Assembly: GCA_020632715.1 (NCBI GenBank)
Contig: JACKFA010000005.1
Coordinates: forward strand, 186,001-250,000
Direction of reading: 5' to 3'
Origin: Deltaproteobacteria bacterium
GTDB taxonomy: Bacteria > Myxococcota_A > UBA9042 > PHBI01
Length of the DNA: 64,000 nt
Every line of letters begins with the position of its first letter. Position 1 is the first letter of the stretch. The notes beneath the pieces are model-generated. The model saw only the letters and a list, made by a program, of their open reading frames with translations, searched no databases and had not been told where the DNA came from. A program made the position numbers and the translations under genes. Positions 16,975-26,323 of the stretch are shown piece by piece.

Positions 16975-18432
16975 ATGAGCCACGCGCCGACGTTCAAGCC
17001 GGGAGATAAAGCCGCGAGATCGCGGCTCGGCAAGCGCGCGCGCGACACCTTCGCGCTCGTCATCGTCGCGAGCCCGATCGGGAGCGCGGTCGGGACGGTC
17101 GTCGAGGTCGGCGCGGGCCCTGTCGTCCTGCGTCGGATCGTCGGCCCCGACGGCGAGGACGACTGGATGTCGCGCGAGCACGCGACGGCGCGCCTCGAGC
17201 GCGGCCGCGTCTTCGTCCGCGACGGCAGCGACAGCGACGGCTCGCGCAAGCCCAGCGCCAACGGCACCTGGGTCGGGGAGCTGCAGCTCGACGAGGACGA
17301 GGAGATCGATCTCACCCACGGCCAGACCGTGCGGACGGGCCGCACGCTCTGGATGGTCGTCCTGAACCCGGTCCCGTGCCCGGATGACTCACTGCTCATC
17401 GGGATCAGCGACGTGCTCGGGCGCACGCGGGACGAGATCTCGCTGGTCGTCAGCCAGACGGCGCTCCGTCTCGCGAGCAACCGGCGCGTGTCGCAGTCGC
17501 TGCTCGTCACGGGCGCGCGCGGCGCCGGCAAGCAGGTCGTCGCTCTCGAGGCGCACCGCCTCCTCGAGGCGCGGCGCGACGGCAAGGCCCCGTTCCGCCA
17601 GGTCTCGGCGCCGAGCCTCGCCGACGGCACGGTCGCCGCGGATCTCTTCGGCGTCGTCGACAAGTACGCCACCGACGTGAAGGGGCGCCCAGGCTACTTC
17701 GAGCAGGCTCACGGCGGCGTCCTCCTGCTCGACGAGTTCGGCGACACCCCGCTCGCGGAGCAGGCGAAGCTCCTGAACGCGCTGCAGGAGCGCGTCGTCA
17801 CCCCGCTCGGCGGCCGCAAGGCCGTCCCGTTCGACGCTCTCGTGGTCGCGGCCACCAACCGCGACCTCGACGAGCTCGTCGCGCAGGGGAAGTTCCGCGA
17901 GGATCTCCTCGACCGCGTCGGCCGCTTCCGCGTGCACCTGCCGTCGCTCGAGGCGCGCGTCGAGGACGTGCCGTTCCTCGCGCAAGCCCTCTTCACCCGG
18001 CACGGGATGCCGGCGCCGCTCCCGTGGGACGTCGTCGAGTCGCTCGTCCAGCGCGACTGGCCCGGGAACGTGCGCGAGCTCGACGCGTTCGTAGAGCGCA
18101 TGGTGGCGCTCGCGCACGTCCGCGGCGAGGTCGTCGTGGACCTCGACACCTACGAGGCCGCGGCGGCCTCGGTCGACGGCCTCGCGCGCGGTGGCGCGGC
18201 GGGCCCTCCGGCGGCCTCGACGACCGGCCCCGCGACGCGCACGACGGCCAACGTCGCCGCCGCGCGCGCGCCGCACGAGCGCCGCGACTCCCCGCCACGC
18301 GACGAGCTCCTCGAGGCCCTCATCGCGAACGACTGGAACAAGAGCGAGGTCGCGCGCCAGTACGGCAAGCACCCGCGGCAGATCACCCGCTGGATGCAGT
18401 ACCTCGGCATCGAGCGCCCGAGCGGCGAGTGA
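16975..18432 (+). CDS. FHA-domain AAA+ sigma-54-activator-like regulator lacking GAFTGA
   Basis: A 485-residue cytoplasmic regulator. An FHA phosphothreonine-binding domain (about 25-120; VVLRRIVGPDGEDDWMSREHATARL, then SANGTWV) is followed by an AAA+ core of the enhancer-binding-protein type: Walker A GARGAGKQ near 180, Walker B VLLLDEFGD near 250, sensor-I AATNRDLDEL, RxDLxxRVGRF, and sensor-II WPGNVRELDAF. A Fis-type helix-turn-helix closes the protein (NKSEVARQYGKHPRQITRWM). The L1 loop, normally GAFTGA, reads DKYATDVKG, so direct sigma-54 contact is doubtful. The FHA domain suggests it reads phosphorylation by a Ser/Thr kinase; one lies 145 bp downstream. Confidence 0.9.
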   Translation: MSHAPTFKPGDKAARSRLGKRARDTFALVIVASPIGSAVGTVVEVGAGPVVLRRIVGPDGEDDWMSREHATARLERGRVFVRDGSDSDGSRKPSANGTWVGELQLDEDEEIDLTHGQTVRTGRTLWMVVLNPVPCPDDSLLIGISDVLGRTRDEISLVVSQTALRLASNRRVSQSLLVTGARGAGKQVVALEAHRLLEARRDGKAPFRQVSAPSLADGTVAADLFGVVDKYATDVKGRPGYFEQAHGGVLLLDEFGDTPLAEQAKLLNALQERVVTPLGGRKAVPFDALVVAATNRDLDELVAQGKFREDLLDRVGRFRVHLPSLEARVEDVPFLAQALFTRHGMPAPLPWDVVESLVQRDWPGNVRELDAFVERMVALAHVRGEVVVDLDTYEAAAASVDGLARGGAAGPPAASTTGPATRTTANVAAARAPHERRDSPPRDELLEALIANDWNKSEVARQYGKHPRQITRWMQYLGIERPSGE

Positions 18433-18577
18433 CGGCGAGCGGAGATCGCCCGGCCGACGCGACGCTCGGCCGCGCCCCAGGCGCGGGAGCGATTGGCGCG
18501 TTGGATCGGTAGTTGCTAGAGGGGCCTCGGGTCCGCTAGCGTACTGACCACTCCGCTTCGCCTTTGCCGAGGAACCG

Positions 18578-20416
18578 TTGGCTGCCGTCGACAGGATCTG
18601 CGAGATCTGCCACGAGGTCTTCCACACCGAAGACGAGGTGTGCCCGCGCGATGGCGGGGCGCTCGCCGCGATGAACTCCCCCGAGGACCTCATCGGGCGC
18701 GTCATCGACGGCAAGCTCACCCTCGACGGCGTCCTCGGGCGCGGTGGCATGGGGGTCGTCTACCGCGCCCATCAGCACTCGGTGGACCGCGCCGTCGCCG
18801 TGAAGGTGCTCCACCCGAGCTACGCGGACGACGCCGAGGCCGTGCGCCGCTTCCTGCACGAGGCGCGCGCGGCGAGCCGGCTCGACCACCCCAACGTCAT
18901 CACGGTCTTCGACTTCGGGCGCTCCGAGGACGGGCTCCTCTACATCGTCATGGAGCTCCTGAGCGGCGACGAGCTCGGGAAGCTCATGGACGGGCAGCGC
19001 CTCCCCGTCGACCGCTCGATCCACGTGCTGACGCAGGTCTGTGACGCGGTCCACCACGCGCACGAGCGCGGCCTCGTCCACCGCGATCTGAAGCCCGAGA
19101 ACGTCTTCCTGCTCGAGGGGTCGGCGCTCCGCCGCGACTTCGTGAAGGTGCTCGACTTCGGCATCGCCATGATGCGCTCCTTCGAGGGCCTCGAGCGCCT
19201 CACGCAGACGGGCGCGGTCTGCGGGACGCCCGGCTACATGAGCCCGGAGCAGATCCTCGGCGACACCATCGACCGCCGGAGCGACGTGTACGCCCTCGGC
19301 GTCGTCGCGTACGAGATGCTGGCCGGGCGGCACCCGTTCCCGGCCGACACGCCGATGCGGCAGCTCCTCGCGCACCTCGAGCAGCCGCCGCCCTCCTTCG
19401 CCGCCGCCGGCGCCGACGGGAGCGTGCCCGCGGCCGTCGAGGCGGTCGTGATGCGGGCGCTCGCGAAGAGCCGCGAGGCGCGCTTCGACACCGCCCTCGA
19501 CTTCGCCGAGGCCCTCGTCGCCGCCCACGCCGGGCGGAGCCTCGCGGGCCTCGGCGGCACCAACCCCGTCGTCGCGTCGGCGACCAGCCCGGGCGCGCCG
19601 CGCAGCACCCAGGAGACGACCGACCGACGGCGCCAGGCGACGAGCGCCGCCGCGCGTACGGGGCAGCGACGGGCCCTCGCCGACACGATGATCGCCGTCG
19701 ACCAGGTCGACCTCGCCGACGTCCCGGCCCCGCGGCGGGACCTGCGGCGCGCGGCCCCCTACGCCGTGCTCGCCGCGGTCGTCGTCGCCGCCATCGCCCT
19801 CTTCCTCGCGAAAGGCGGCTCTCCCACCGAGGAGAGCCGCGCCGCCACGCCGAACGCGGTGGCGCGGATCGCCGAGACGACGCCGGCGCCGGGCGCCGCG
19901 ATGACGCCAGCGCCCACCGAAGCGACCGCGGCGAAGCCCGCCGCCGAGACCGCGGCTGCGCCGGCGCGCGTCGAGACGCCGCGCGAGGAGCCGGTCGCCG
20001 CCGAGGTCGCCGCCGCTCCGCCGGTCGCGAAGCCCGTCCCGGTCGACGCCATCGGGCGCGACCACCTCATCGCCGCCAAGGCGGCGGCGCTCGAGGCGCG
20101 GCGGAGCGCCAAGATCCCCATCACGTCGACCCCGCCCGGGGCCATCGTCCGGGTCGAGGGTACCGAGCTCGGCACGACGCCCATCGAGGTGCCGCGCCCG
20201 CCCGACGGGCAGGTCTGGCAGGTGACGCTGACGAAGGCCGACTACCAGGTCTCGTTCGCCGCGCTCTCGGACTCGGTCGACGAGGTGCACGTCGCGATGC
20301 GGAAGCGCGCCGTCGCCGCGCCTTCGAGGACTGGCGGCGCGACAGCCGCGCCGAGCGGCGGCGCCGGCGAGAAGACCGACGAGAAGTTCGACTTCAACGT
20401 GCCGATCGCGCCCTGA
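18578..20416 (+). CDS. Transmembrane Ser/Thr protein kinase with zinc-knuckle and PEGA domain
   Basis: A 612-residue Hanks-type kinase. It begins with a zinc-knuckle (CEICHEVFHTEDEVCPRDG, residues 8-26), then a complete kinase domain at about 38-305: glycine loop GRGGMGVVY, catalytic VHRDLKPEN near 168, DFG near 191, and CGTPGYMSPEQ. A disordered segment is followed by one membrane helix (about 390-410), an Ala/Pro-rich periplasmic stretch, and a PEGA domain (STPPGAIVRVEGTELGTTPIEV) near the C-terminus. The start codon is TTG at 18578 with GAGGAA upstream. This domain order is common in myxobacteria. It may phosphorylate the ligand of the adjacent FHA regulator. Confidence 0.92.
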   Translation: MAAVDRICEICHEVFHTEDEVCPRDGGALAAMNSPEDLIGRVIDGKLTLDGVLGRGGMGVVYRAHQHSVDRAVAVKVLHPSYADDAEAVRRFLHEARAASRLDHPNVITVFDFGRSEDGLLYIVMELLSGDELGKLMDGQRLPVDRSIHVLTQVCDAVHHAHERGLVHRDLKPENVFLLEGSALRRDFVKVLDFGIAMMRSFEGLERLTQTGAVCGTPGYMSPEQILGDTIDRRSDVYALGVVAYEMLAGRHPFPADTPMRQLLAHLEQPPPSFAAAGADGSVPAAVEAVVMRALAKSREARFDTALDFAEALVAAHAGRSLAGLGGTNPVVASATSPGAPRSTQETTDRRRQATSAAARTGQRRALADTMIAVDQVDLADVPAPRRDLRRAAPYAVLAAVVVAAIALFLAKGGSPTEESRAATPNAVARIAETTPAPGAAMTPAPTEATAAKPAAETAAAPARVETPREEPVAAEVAAAPPVAKPVPVDAIGRDHLIAAKAAALEARRSAKIPITSTPPGAIVRVEGTELGTTPIEVPRPPDGQVWQVTLTKADYQVSFAALSDSVDEVHVAMRKRAVAAPSRTGGATAAPSGGAGEKTDEKFDFNVPIAP

Positions 20417-20464
20417 CGCGAGCGGCGGCGGAGCCTGGCAGCGAGCGCGGCGCCGTCACCGTCG

Positions 20465-23400
20465 TCAGGGGCCGACCTGCTCGAGGATCTGCACGGTGAG
20501 CGCCGGGTACTTGAGGCGCTGGGCCGGGGACACCGGCGCGAGCATGATCCGAAGCCCGTCGATGCGTCCGGAGTACGCGTCGCCGTCGCCAGCGGCCCCG
20601 CCCACGCGCAGCAGCCCCGCGCCTGTCACGACGGGGTCGGTCCTGCCCACAGAGCCCGTCGCGGTCGCCGTGTAGACGGTGAGCGCCGCGTCGTCGAGCC
20701 CACCGCCGACGGCGCTCCAGGCGCCGTTGATGACCCCGGCGGCCGACGCGGACACCGCGTTGACGCGGCCCACCGGCGTGTAGGCGGTCGAGGCCCGACC
20801 GAGGGTGTCGAGCGCGAGCTGCAGCACGACGTCGCTCCCCACGGCTCGGGTGGCGACGACGGCGTCGTGCGTCGCGCCCGCCGTCGGCCGCACCGCGGCC
20901 TCGACGTGCCACGTGGCGGTGTCGAGCGCGGGCGCGTCCCACGTCGCGACGAGCGGGGTCGTCTGGGTGCCGTCGAGGGCGAGGGCGGGGCCGTCGACGC
21001 CGGCGGCGACGAGCTCGCCGTCGCCGAGCACGAGGTGGACGCCGCTGCTGGCGCTGTCGGGGGTCGTCCCGCCCGCCGAGACCTCGTCGAAGCGCCACCA
21101 GGCGAGCCAGCCGTTGCAGGGCGACAGGAGCTGGTCGCAGCCGTCGGCCGGCGCGGTCGCCGTCGCGGTCGGGTTGCCGAGGTAGATGGCGTAGTGCGGG
21201 AGCACGTGGGAGCCGGCGCCGTCGACGGTGTCGACGAAGAAGCGGACGGTCGGGGTCACGGGGTGGACGCGCGCCCACGCGTACCCCGGAGTGCGGGCGA
21301 CGCTGTGGAACAGCACCTCGTCGACCGCCGTATCGGTCATGAGGGCCGACGACTGCCCATCGTCGAGGCGCGCGTACGTGAGCGTCGCGCCGTTCGTGGT
21401 GCCCGCGAAGACGGCCTCGCCCGACACGTCCGCCGTGCCGTCGACCACGCCGTCGAGGACGAGCTGGAGACGCTCGTCCGTGGCCACCGCCATGACGTGG
21501 TGCCAGGCGCCGTCCGCGACGCCTCGGGCGCCGCTGACCGACGCCGCGTGGGTCGTGTCGACCTGGTCGAAGCGGAGGACGCCGCCGCAGACGCGGAGCG
21601 ACCACCCGATGCCGGTCTCGCCGAGGCCGTTGACGGCCTGCATGATGACGGGCCCGCCGAGGACGCCGCCGCAGCCGCGATCGTCGGTCGTCCGCACCCA
21701 GAGCTCCACGGTGAACGGCGCCACGAACGACCACGCCCGCGGGTGCGTCGTGTCCGGACCGGCGAGCACGGCGGTCGCGCTCGCGAGCGTCACGGCGCCC
21801 GTCGCCGCGCCGAAGGGATCGCCGACGACGCCCACGGCGGCCGCGCTGACCTTCTCGCTGCCGACGAAGGCGGTCGCGGCGAGGCTCCCGCTCGTGAAGC
21901 GCCAGTAGCCGAGGACGCCGTCGAGCCCGGCGCCGCTGTCGCTGTGCGGGCGCCGCCCGACGACCTCGTGCGCGATGACGCGCGGTCCGGTCACGGGGTC
22001 GGCGCGCTCGACCATCACGTCGTCGTAGTCGATCTGGAGCGAGACGCCGCTCGGGACGACCGAGCCGAACGCGGCGACGCCGGCGCGGGCGAGGTTCCGC
22101 ACCTCCTCCGCCGACAGCGCGCGCGACATGATGAGGAGCTCGTCGAGATCGGGCGCGAGCGGCGGTGGGGTGCTCCCGCTCTCGCCGAAGTCGAACTGCC
22201 CGGACGCGATCGAGAGGGCCGCGGGCGCCGAGCCGGCGACGAGGCCGTCGCGATAGGCGGTGACCTCGTGGGCGCCGTCGTCGTAGACGATCGCGACGTG
22301 ATGCCAGCCGTCACCGACCGGGAACGAGAAGGCCGCGACGCCGTCGACGCGCACCTCCCAGCTGCCGTCGACGACGGCGAGCGCGAGCTCTGCCCAGCCG
22401 AGCGTCTGGCTGTCGGCCGGCGCCCCCGAGAAGCGGAGCCAGGCCGCGAGCGTGATCGAGCCGGGGAGCGCCTCGAAGCGGGTCCCGGCGGGCCGGTGGT
22501 TCGCGTAGCCGCTCCCGAAGCGCCCGGCCTCGGGGGTGACGGTCGGCTCGAGGCCGCTGCCCTGGACGATGCCGAGGACGCGGGTGGCGCCTGACTGATC
22601 GGGCACGCCGACGAGCGTCTGGCTGCCGCGCCCCGGGATCGTGACGACCGACTCCATGTCGAAGTACGCGACGACGCTCTCGTCCCCCGCGAACCCGCGC
22701 CAGAGCGGCACCTCGACGGGCTCGCCCTGGCGCGCGAACGTGCTGCGGTCGCTCCCGTCGAGAGAGGTGGCGGGACCGATGCCGCCGGCGCCGATCTCCG
22801 CCGCGGGCTCGAGCGGCGCGAGCTCCACGCGCCCACGCCACCCGCTCTCGGCGCGGAAGCAGCCCTCGATGTAGCTCGCGAGGCACTGGCCGCTCGCCCC
22901 GTCGCAGCGCTCACCCGTCGCGCACTCGTCGACGTGAGCGCACTGCTTCGTGGCGGAGACGCAGACGTCGCCGGCGCACTCGCGGAGGTCGCACAGATCG
23001 GCGGGCGCGCACACGACCCCCGGCTGGCAGACGCCGTCGCGGCAGGTGTCGCCTTCGGTGCAGCCGCTCCCGTCCTCGCAGGCGGCGCCGTCGTCCGCGA
23101 CCTCGTTGCGGCAGCCGGCCGGGTCGGCGAAGGGCAGGCAGACGTCGGTCGTGCAGGACTCGCCGTCGTCGCAGCCGCCGTCGCCGCGGCCCTCGGGGAA
23201 GCAGCCCACACCGCCGACGCAGAGCGGCACCTGGCAGCCGTCGCCGGTGCACGAGGCCGACGCGAGGATGGGCGCGCGCCAGACGCGCACGCCGTCGAGC
23301 GCGCCGCGGAACTGGTTCACGTCGAGCCCGCGGCTCCCGACGAGCAGCTTGTCGCTCGGGCCGGTGCGCGCGTGGAACTGCCCGCCGGCGGCGGCGGCGC

Positions 23401-24814
23401 CGTCGAGGAGCGCCCCGGTGCCGCCCGCGACGGGCTCGGTGTAGACGAAGACGCGGAGCTCGTCCGTCGCCGCGTCGTAGGCGCACGTGAGGTGCGACCA
23501 GCGGTGCACGGGGAGGATCGTCGAGCCGACGACGCGCGCCGTGCCGGCCCCGAAGACCGCGTGCCCGTCGCTGTCGAGGCCGCAGTACCAGTACTGCGAG
23601 CCGGTCGTGAGCGCCTGGGAGAAGATGTCGGCCTGGCCTCCCGCGGGGGGCAAGGCGTCGACCCAGACCCAGCTCGACACGGAGAGCGAGCCCGCGCCGG
23701 TGGCGGGGTTGTCGAGCGCGACGAAGTCGCCGGCGCCGAAGACCCAGGCGAAACCGCCGTCGACGCCGGGCCGCGTGTCGAGGCCGGCGCTCGCGAGCGC
23801 GCTCGTGCTCGCGAGCTCGGCCGGCGAGGCGGGGGCGGCGGCCGGCTCGCGACGACACGTCCCATCGACGCAGGTGTCGAGCGTGCACGGATCGTCGTCG
23901 GCGCAGTCCATGGGGACGCCGACGCAGACGCCGGCGTCGTCGCAGGCGGCCGCCACCGAGCAGGCGTCGCCGTCGTCGCAGCCGGTGCCGGCCGCGGCCG
24001 GGAGAGGAGCGCACGCGCCGAGGGCGGTGCAGGTCTTCACGAGGCAGTCGGCCGCGTCGTCGTCGACGCACTGCGTGGCGAGGCACTGGGGCGGCGTCTG
24101 CCCGCCACAGGCCGTCACGAGCGCGAGCGAGGTGACGCGCGCGACGGCGCCTCCGCGGGCGCGCAGGAAGACGGCGTCGACCTTCGGGAGCTCGCGCGCG
24201 AGGGTCTTCCGGGCGGTGCCGCCACCCTCGACCGCGACGGACACGGCGTCGCACGCGGCGGTCAGCGTGATCGTGACGGGGCTCCCGGCGTCGATGGGGA
24301 CGCCGTCGGTCGCGCCGAGGGAGCCCGTGGTCGAGACGGCCGCGCTCACGGTGCTCGTGGCGGTCGCGATCGCGGCGCCTGCCGTCGCCCGCGACGTCGC
24401 GGCGGCCTCGTCCTCCCAGGCGCCGAACGCGATGAGCCCGCCGGCGCCGCCGGGATCGACGACCTCGAGCGTCACGCGCAGCTCGAAGCCGCCCCCCCAG
24501 AGGCGGCCGAGCATGACCGCGGCGGCCTCGTCGCCGGAGCCGTCGAGGATGAACGCGCGCCCGTTCGTCGTGACGGGCGTGGCGCCGCCCGAGAAGCGCC
24601 ACCCGGGCGCCGTCCACCACGCGGACGACTCGATGAGGCCACCGCACTCGGGGGTGCAGGTGGCGCCGACGCCGTCGCCGAGCGTGTCGCCGCGCGCGGC
24701 GAACTCGGGCTCGGACAGCTTGTCTGGGGCGCTGGGACAGGCGACGAGGAGCGCCGTGGCCGCGGCGAGGGCGGCCGCGCGCAGGCGGGCGGGGAGCGTG
24801 GGCTCGCGCGTCAT
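20465..24814 (-). CDS. Giant LamG/concanavalin-like multidomain lipoprotein
   Basis: A 1449-residue lipoprotein (lipobox LLVAC, Cys26). At least four LamG-type beta-sandwich domains can be read, each recognisable by a strand such as FTVELWVRT, LAAWLRFSG or SVSSWVWVDAL followed by W-HH-V-A-V-YD. They lie near residues 335-510, 690-905, 990-1175 and 1270-1430. Cys-rich modules with CDDGDACSVAAACD, CEDGSGCTEGDTC and CDDGESCTTDVC (the Myxococcales-type CDDG repeat) fill the spaces at 230-330 and 520-640. Such proteins bind glycans or other surface ligands. It starts two bases after the stop of the upstream TPR/PEGA gene, so the two form one operon. Confidence 0.85.
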   Translation of the reverse strand: MTREPTLPARLRAAALAAATALLVACPSAPDKLSEPEFAARGDTLGDGVGATCTPECGGLIESSAWWTAPGWRFSGGATPVTTNGRAFILDGSGDEAAAVMLGRLWGGGFELRVTLEVVDPGGAGGLIAFGAWEDEAAATSRATAGAAIATATSTVSAAVSTTGSLGATDGVPIDAGSPVTITLTAACDAVSVAVEGGGTARKTLARELPKVDAVFLRARGGAVARVTSLALVTACGGQTPPQCLATQCVDDDAADCLVKTCTALGACAPLPAAAGTGCDDGDACSVAAACDDAGVCVGVPMDCADDDPCTLDTCVDGTCRREPAAAPASPAELASTSALASAGLDTRPGVDGGFAWVFGAGDFVALDNPATGAGSLSVSSWVWVDALPPAGGQADIFSQALTTGSQYWYCGLDSDGHAVFGAGTARVVGSTILPVHRWSHLTCAYDAATDELRVFVYTEPVAGGTGALLDGAAAAGGQFHARTGPSDKLLVGSRGLDVNQFRGALDGVRVWRAPILASASCTGDGCQVPLCVGGVGCFPEGRGDGGCDDGESCTTDVCLPFADPAGCRNEVADDGAACEDGSGCTEGDTCRDGVCQPGVVCAPADLCDLRECAGDVCVSATKQCAHVDECATGERCDGASGQCLASYIEGCFRAESGWRGRVELAPLEPAAEIGAGGIGPATSLDGSDRSTFARQGEPVEVPLWRGFAGDESVVAYFDMESVVTIPGRGSQTLVGVPDQSGATRVLGIVQGSGLEPTVTPEAGRFGSGYANHRPAGTRFEALPGSITLAAWLRFSGAPADSQTLGWAELALAVVDGSWEVRVDGVAAFSFPVGDGWHHVAIVYDDGAHEVTAYRDGLVAGSAPAALSIASGQFDFGESGSTPPPLAPDLDELLIMSRALSAEEVRNLARAGVAAFGSVVPSGVSLQIDYDDVMVERADPVTGPRVIAHEVVGRRPHSDSGAGLDGVLGYWRFTSGSLAATAFVGSEKVSAAAVGVVGDPFGAATGAVTLASATAVLAGPDTTHPRAWSFVAPFTVELWVRTTDDRGCGGVLGGPVIMQAVNGLGETGIGWSLRVCGGVLRFDQVDTTHAASVSGARGVADGAWHHVMAVATDERLQLVLDGVVDGTADVSGEAVFAGTTNGATLTYARLDDGQSSALMTDTAVDEVLFHSVARTPGYAWARVHPVTPTVRFFVDTVDGAGSHVLPHYAIYLGNPTATATAPADGCDQLLSPCNGWLAWWRFDEVSAGGTTPDSASSGVHLVLGDGELVAAGVDGPALALDGTQTTPLVATWDAPALDTATWHVEAAVRPTAGATHDAVVATRAVGSDVVLQLALDTLGRASTAYTPVGRVNAVSASAAGVINGAWSAVGGGLDDAALTVYTATATGSVGRTDPVVTGAGLLRVGGAAGDGDAYSGRIDGLRIMLAPVSPAQRLKYPALTVQILEQVGP

Positions 24815-24816
24815 GC

Positions 24817-26079
24817 TCAGAACCTCACGACGGCGGTGCAGGAGGCGCCACCCGGCGCGGGCGCGACGCCGACGGCGATCGGCACACGGCGCTCTTCGGG
24901 AGGCTTCGCCGGCGCGGGCTGGCCCGCGTCGAGGACGAGGAGCACGGCGCCCGTCGCGAGGGCGACGCCGCCGAGGACGACGAGGGCCGCGCCGGTGTCG
25001 CGCCGGAGCGCGTAGTCGCCGTGGAGGTCGTCGTAGGCGGCGCTGTAGTCACCGTAGGCGCCGGGGGGGCCGGCGTCGGCGTTGAGGTTCTCGAGGTCCG
25101 TCGCGGCGTCGTCGGCCCAGGCGAGGAAGCCGGCGCCGACCCCGACGAGCACGGCGCCGCTGCCGAGGGCGATCCAGCCAGGGGTCGCGAGATCGCTCGG
25201 CGGCGGCGCGACGACCTCGGGCTTGAGGGCGAAGTCCACGCGCAGCTCGGCGCCGCTCGCGACGTCGACCGTGCGGCGCGCGGTGACGTAGCCGAGCGCC
25301 GAGACGACGATGACGTGGCGGCCTGGCTCGACGCCGAGCTCGAGGCCGGGGATCGAGCCCACCTGCTGATCGTCGACGTGGACGACCGCGCCGACCGGCG
25401 TGCCGTCGACCTTGAGGAGCCCGGGCTTCGGGATCGGGCGGAGCACGACGCGCCGCTCCTGCACGCCGAGGCCGTGCTTCCACGTGATCCGCTGCGGCAC
25501 GTAGCCCTCGCGGCTCACCTCGAGGACGGACTCCGTGTCGAGGGTCCAGAGCTCGCGCTGGGGCGCGCCCCCTGCGGGGTCGGGGGTGCTGGCCCACGGG
25601 GCGCCGTTGCGGGAGACGAGGGCGTCCGGCGGGTCGACGATGACGATGAGCAGGGCGTGATCGCGGGCGAGCTCGGCGCGGATGAAGCTCCGGAGCTCGA
25701 GGGCGTACCCGGCGAAGTCCGGCGGCACGCCGAGCGCCTCCGCCTTGCCGATGTAGTCCCACGCCTGCACGAAGCGCCCGTCCTCGCGCAGGGCGTTCGC
25801 GAGGTTGTACGCGTACTTCCAGCTCGCGCTCGTGTCGTACGCCTCGCGCCAGAACTCGATCGCCTGCTTCAGGTGGTGCGCGCGATAGGCCTCGGTCGCC
25901 TTCTTGTGGAGCTGCTCGGCGACCTCGGGGGGCGTCGCGGCGAGCGCGCGTGGCGCGGTCGCGAGCGCCGCGAGCGCGACGATCACGATCGCGACGACGC
26001 GCCGGACGCCGCGCGCGCCGACGGCGCTCGCCGCAGGCCCTCGAGCGGCGGAGGGCCCCGCGGAGACCGTTCGAATCAT
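24817..26079 (-). CDS. TPR and PEGA-domain exported protein
   Basis: A 420-residue protein. The signal sequence (RVVAIVIVALAALATAPRALA) is followed by a TPR-like helical pair at about 50-120 (KKATEAYRAHHLKQAIEFWREAYDT..WKYAYNLANALRE). Two PEGA-type domains follow (one with PPDALVSRNGAPW, the next with GLLKVDGTPVGAVVHVDDQQVGSIPG), and then two C-terminal membrane helices (ALGSGAVLVGVGAGFLAWAD and AALVVLGGVALATGAVLLVLD). This architecture is frequent in myxobacterial gene pairs with large surface proteins. ATG 26079 is chosen for its GAGG site and proper signal peptide. It is first gene of the operon with the LamG lipoprotein. Confidence 0.82.
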   Translation of the reverse strand: MIRTVSAGPSAARGPAASAVGARGVRRVVAIVIVALAALATAPRALAATPPEVAEQLHKKATEAYRAHHLKQAIEFWREAYDTSASWKYAYNLANALREDGRFVQAWDYIGKAEALGVPPDFAGYALELRSFIRAELARDHALLIVIVDPPDALVSRNGAPWASTPDPAGGAPQRELWTLDTESVLEVSREGYVPQRITWKHGLGVQERRVVLRPIPKPGLLKVDGTPVGAVVHVDDQQVGSIPGLELGVEPGRHVIVVSALGYVTARRTVDVASGAELRVDFALKPEVVAPPPSDLATPGWIALGSGAVLVGVGAGFLAWADDAATDLENLNADAGPPGAYGDYSAAYDDLHGDYALRRDTGAALVVLGGVALATGAVLLVLDAGQPAPAKPPEERRVPIAVGVAPAPGGASCTAVVRF

Positions 26080-26211
26080 GGGGTGGACCTCACCGGTACG
26101 CTTGCTGGCTGCGCCCAGACAGCCGGATGCGTTGGCTGCTGAGGCCGCGACACCCGTGCAAAAACCATACGCAACGTCCGCGTTCATCGCAACGGTGCCT
26201 GGACATGCGTT

Positions 26212-26234
26212 GCCTTGGCATGTCGCCCGCGGCG
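26212..26234. promoter_or_regulatory. Inverted repeat upstream of the TPR/PEGA operon
   Basis: GACATGC (26212-26218) and GCATGTC (26228-26234) form a perfect 7-bp dyad around nine bases. It lies between the TPR/PEGA start at 26079 and the stop of the upstream 17-heme gene. It could be an operator for the operon or a weak intrinsic hairpin after the cytochrome gene; there is no U-tract, so an operator is favoured. Confidence 0.3.
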
Positions 26235-26323
26235 CGGTTCACGCCGCCGCGGCGACCCACGCGGGGAGAGGAGCCGGCGCGGCGCCGGTCCCGGACACAT
26301 CCGCCGGGTGTCCGAGCGCGAGG

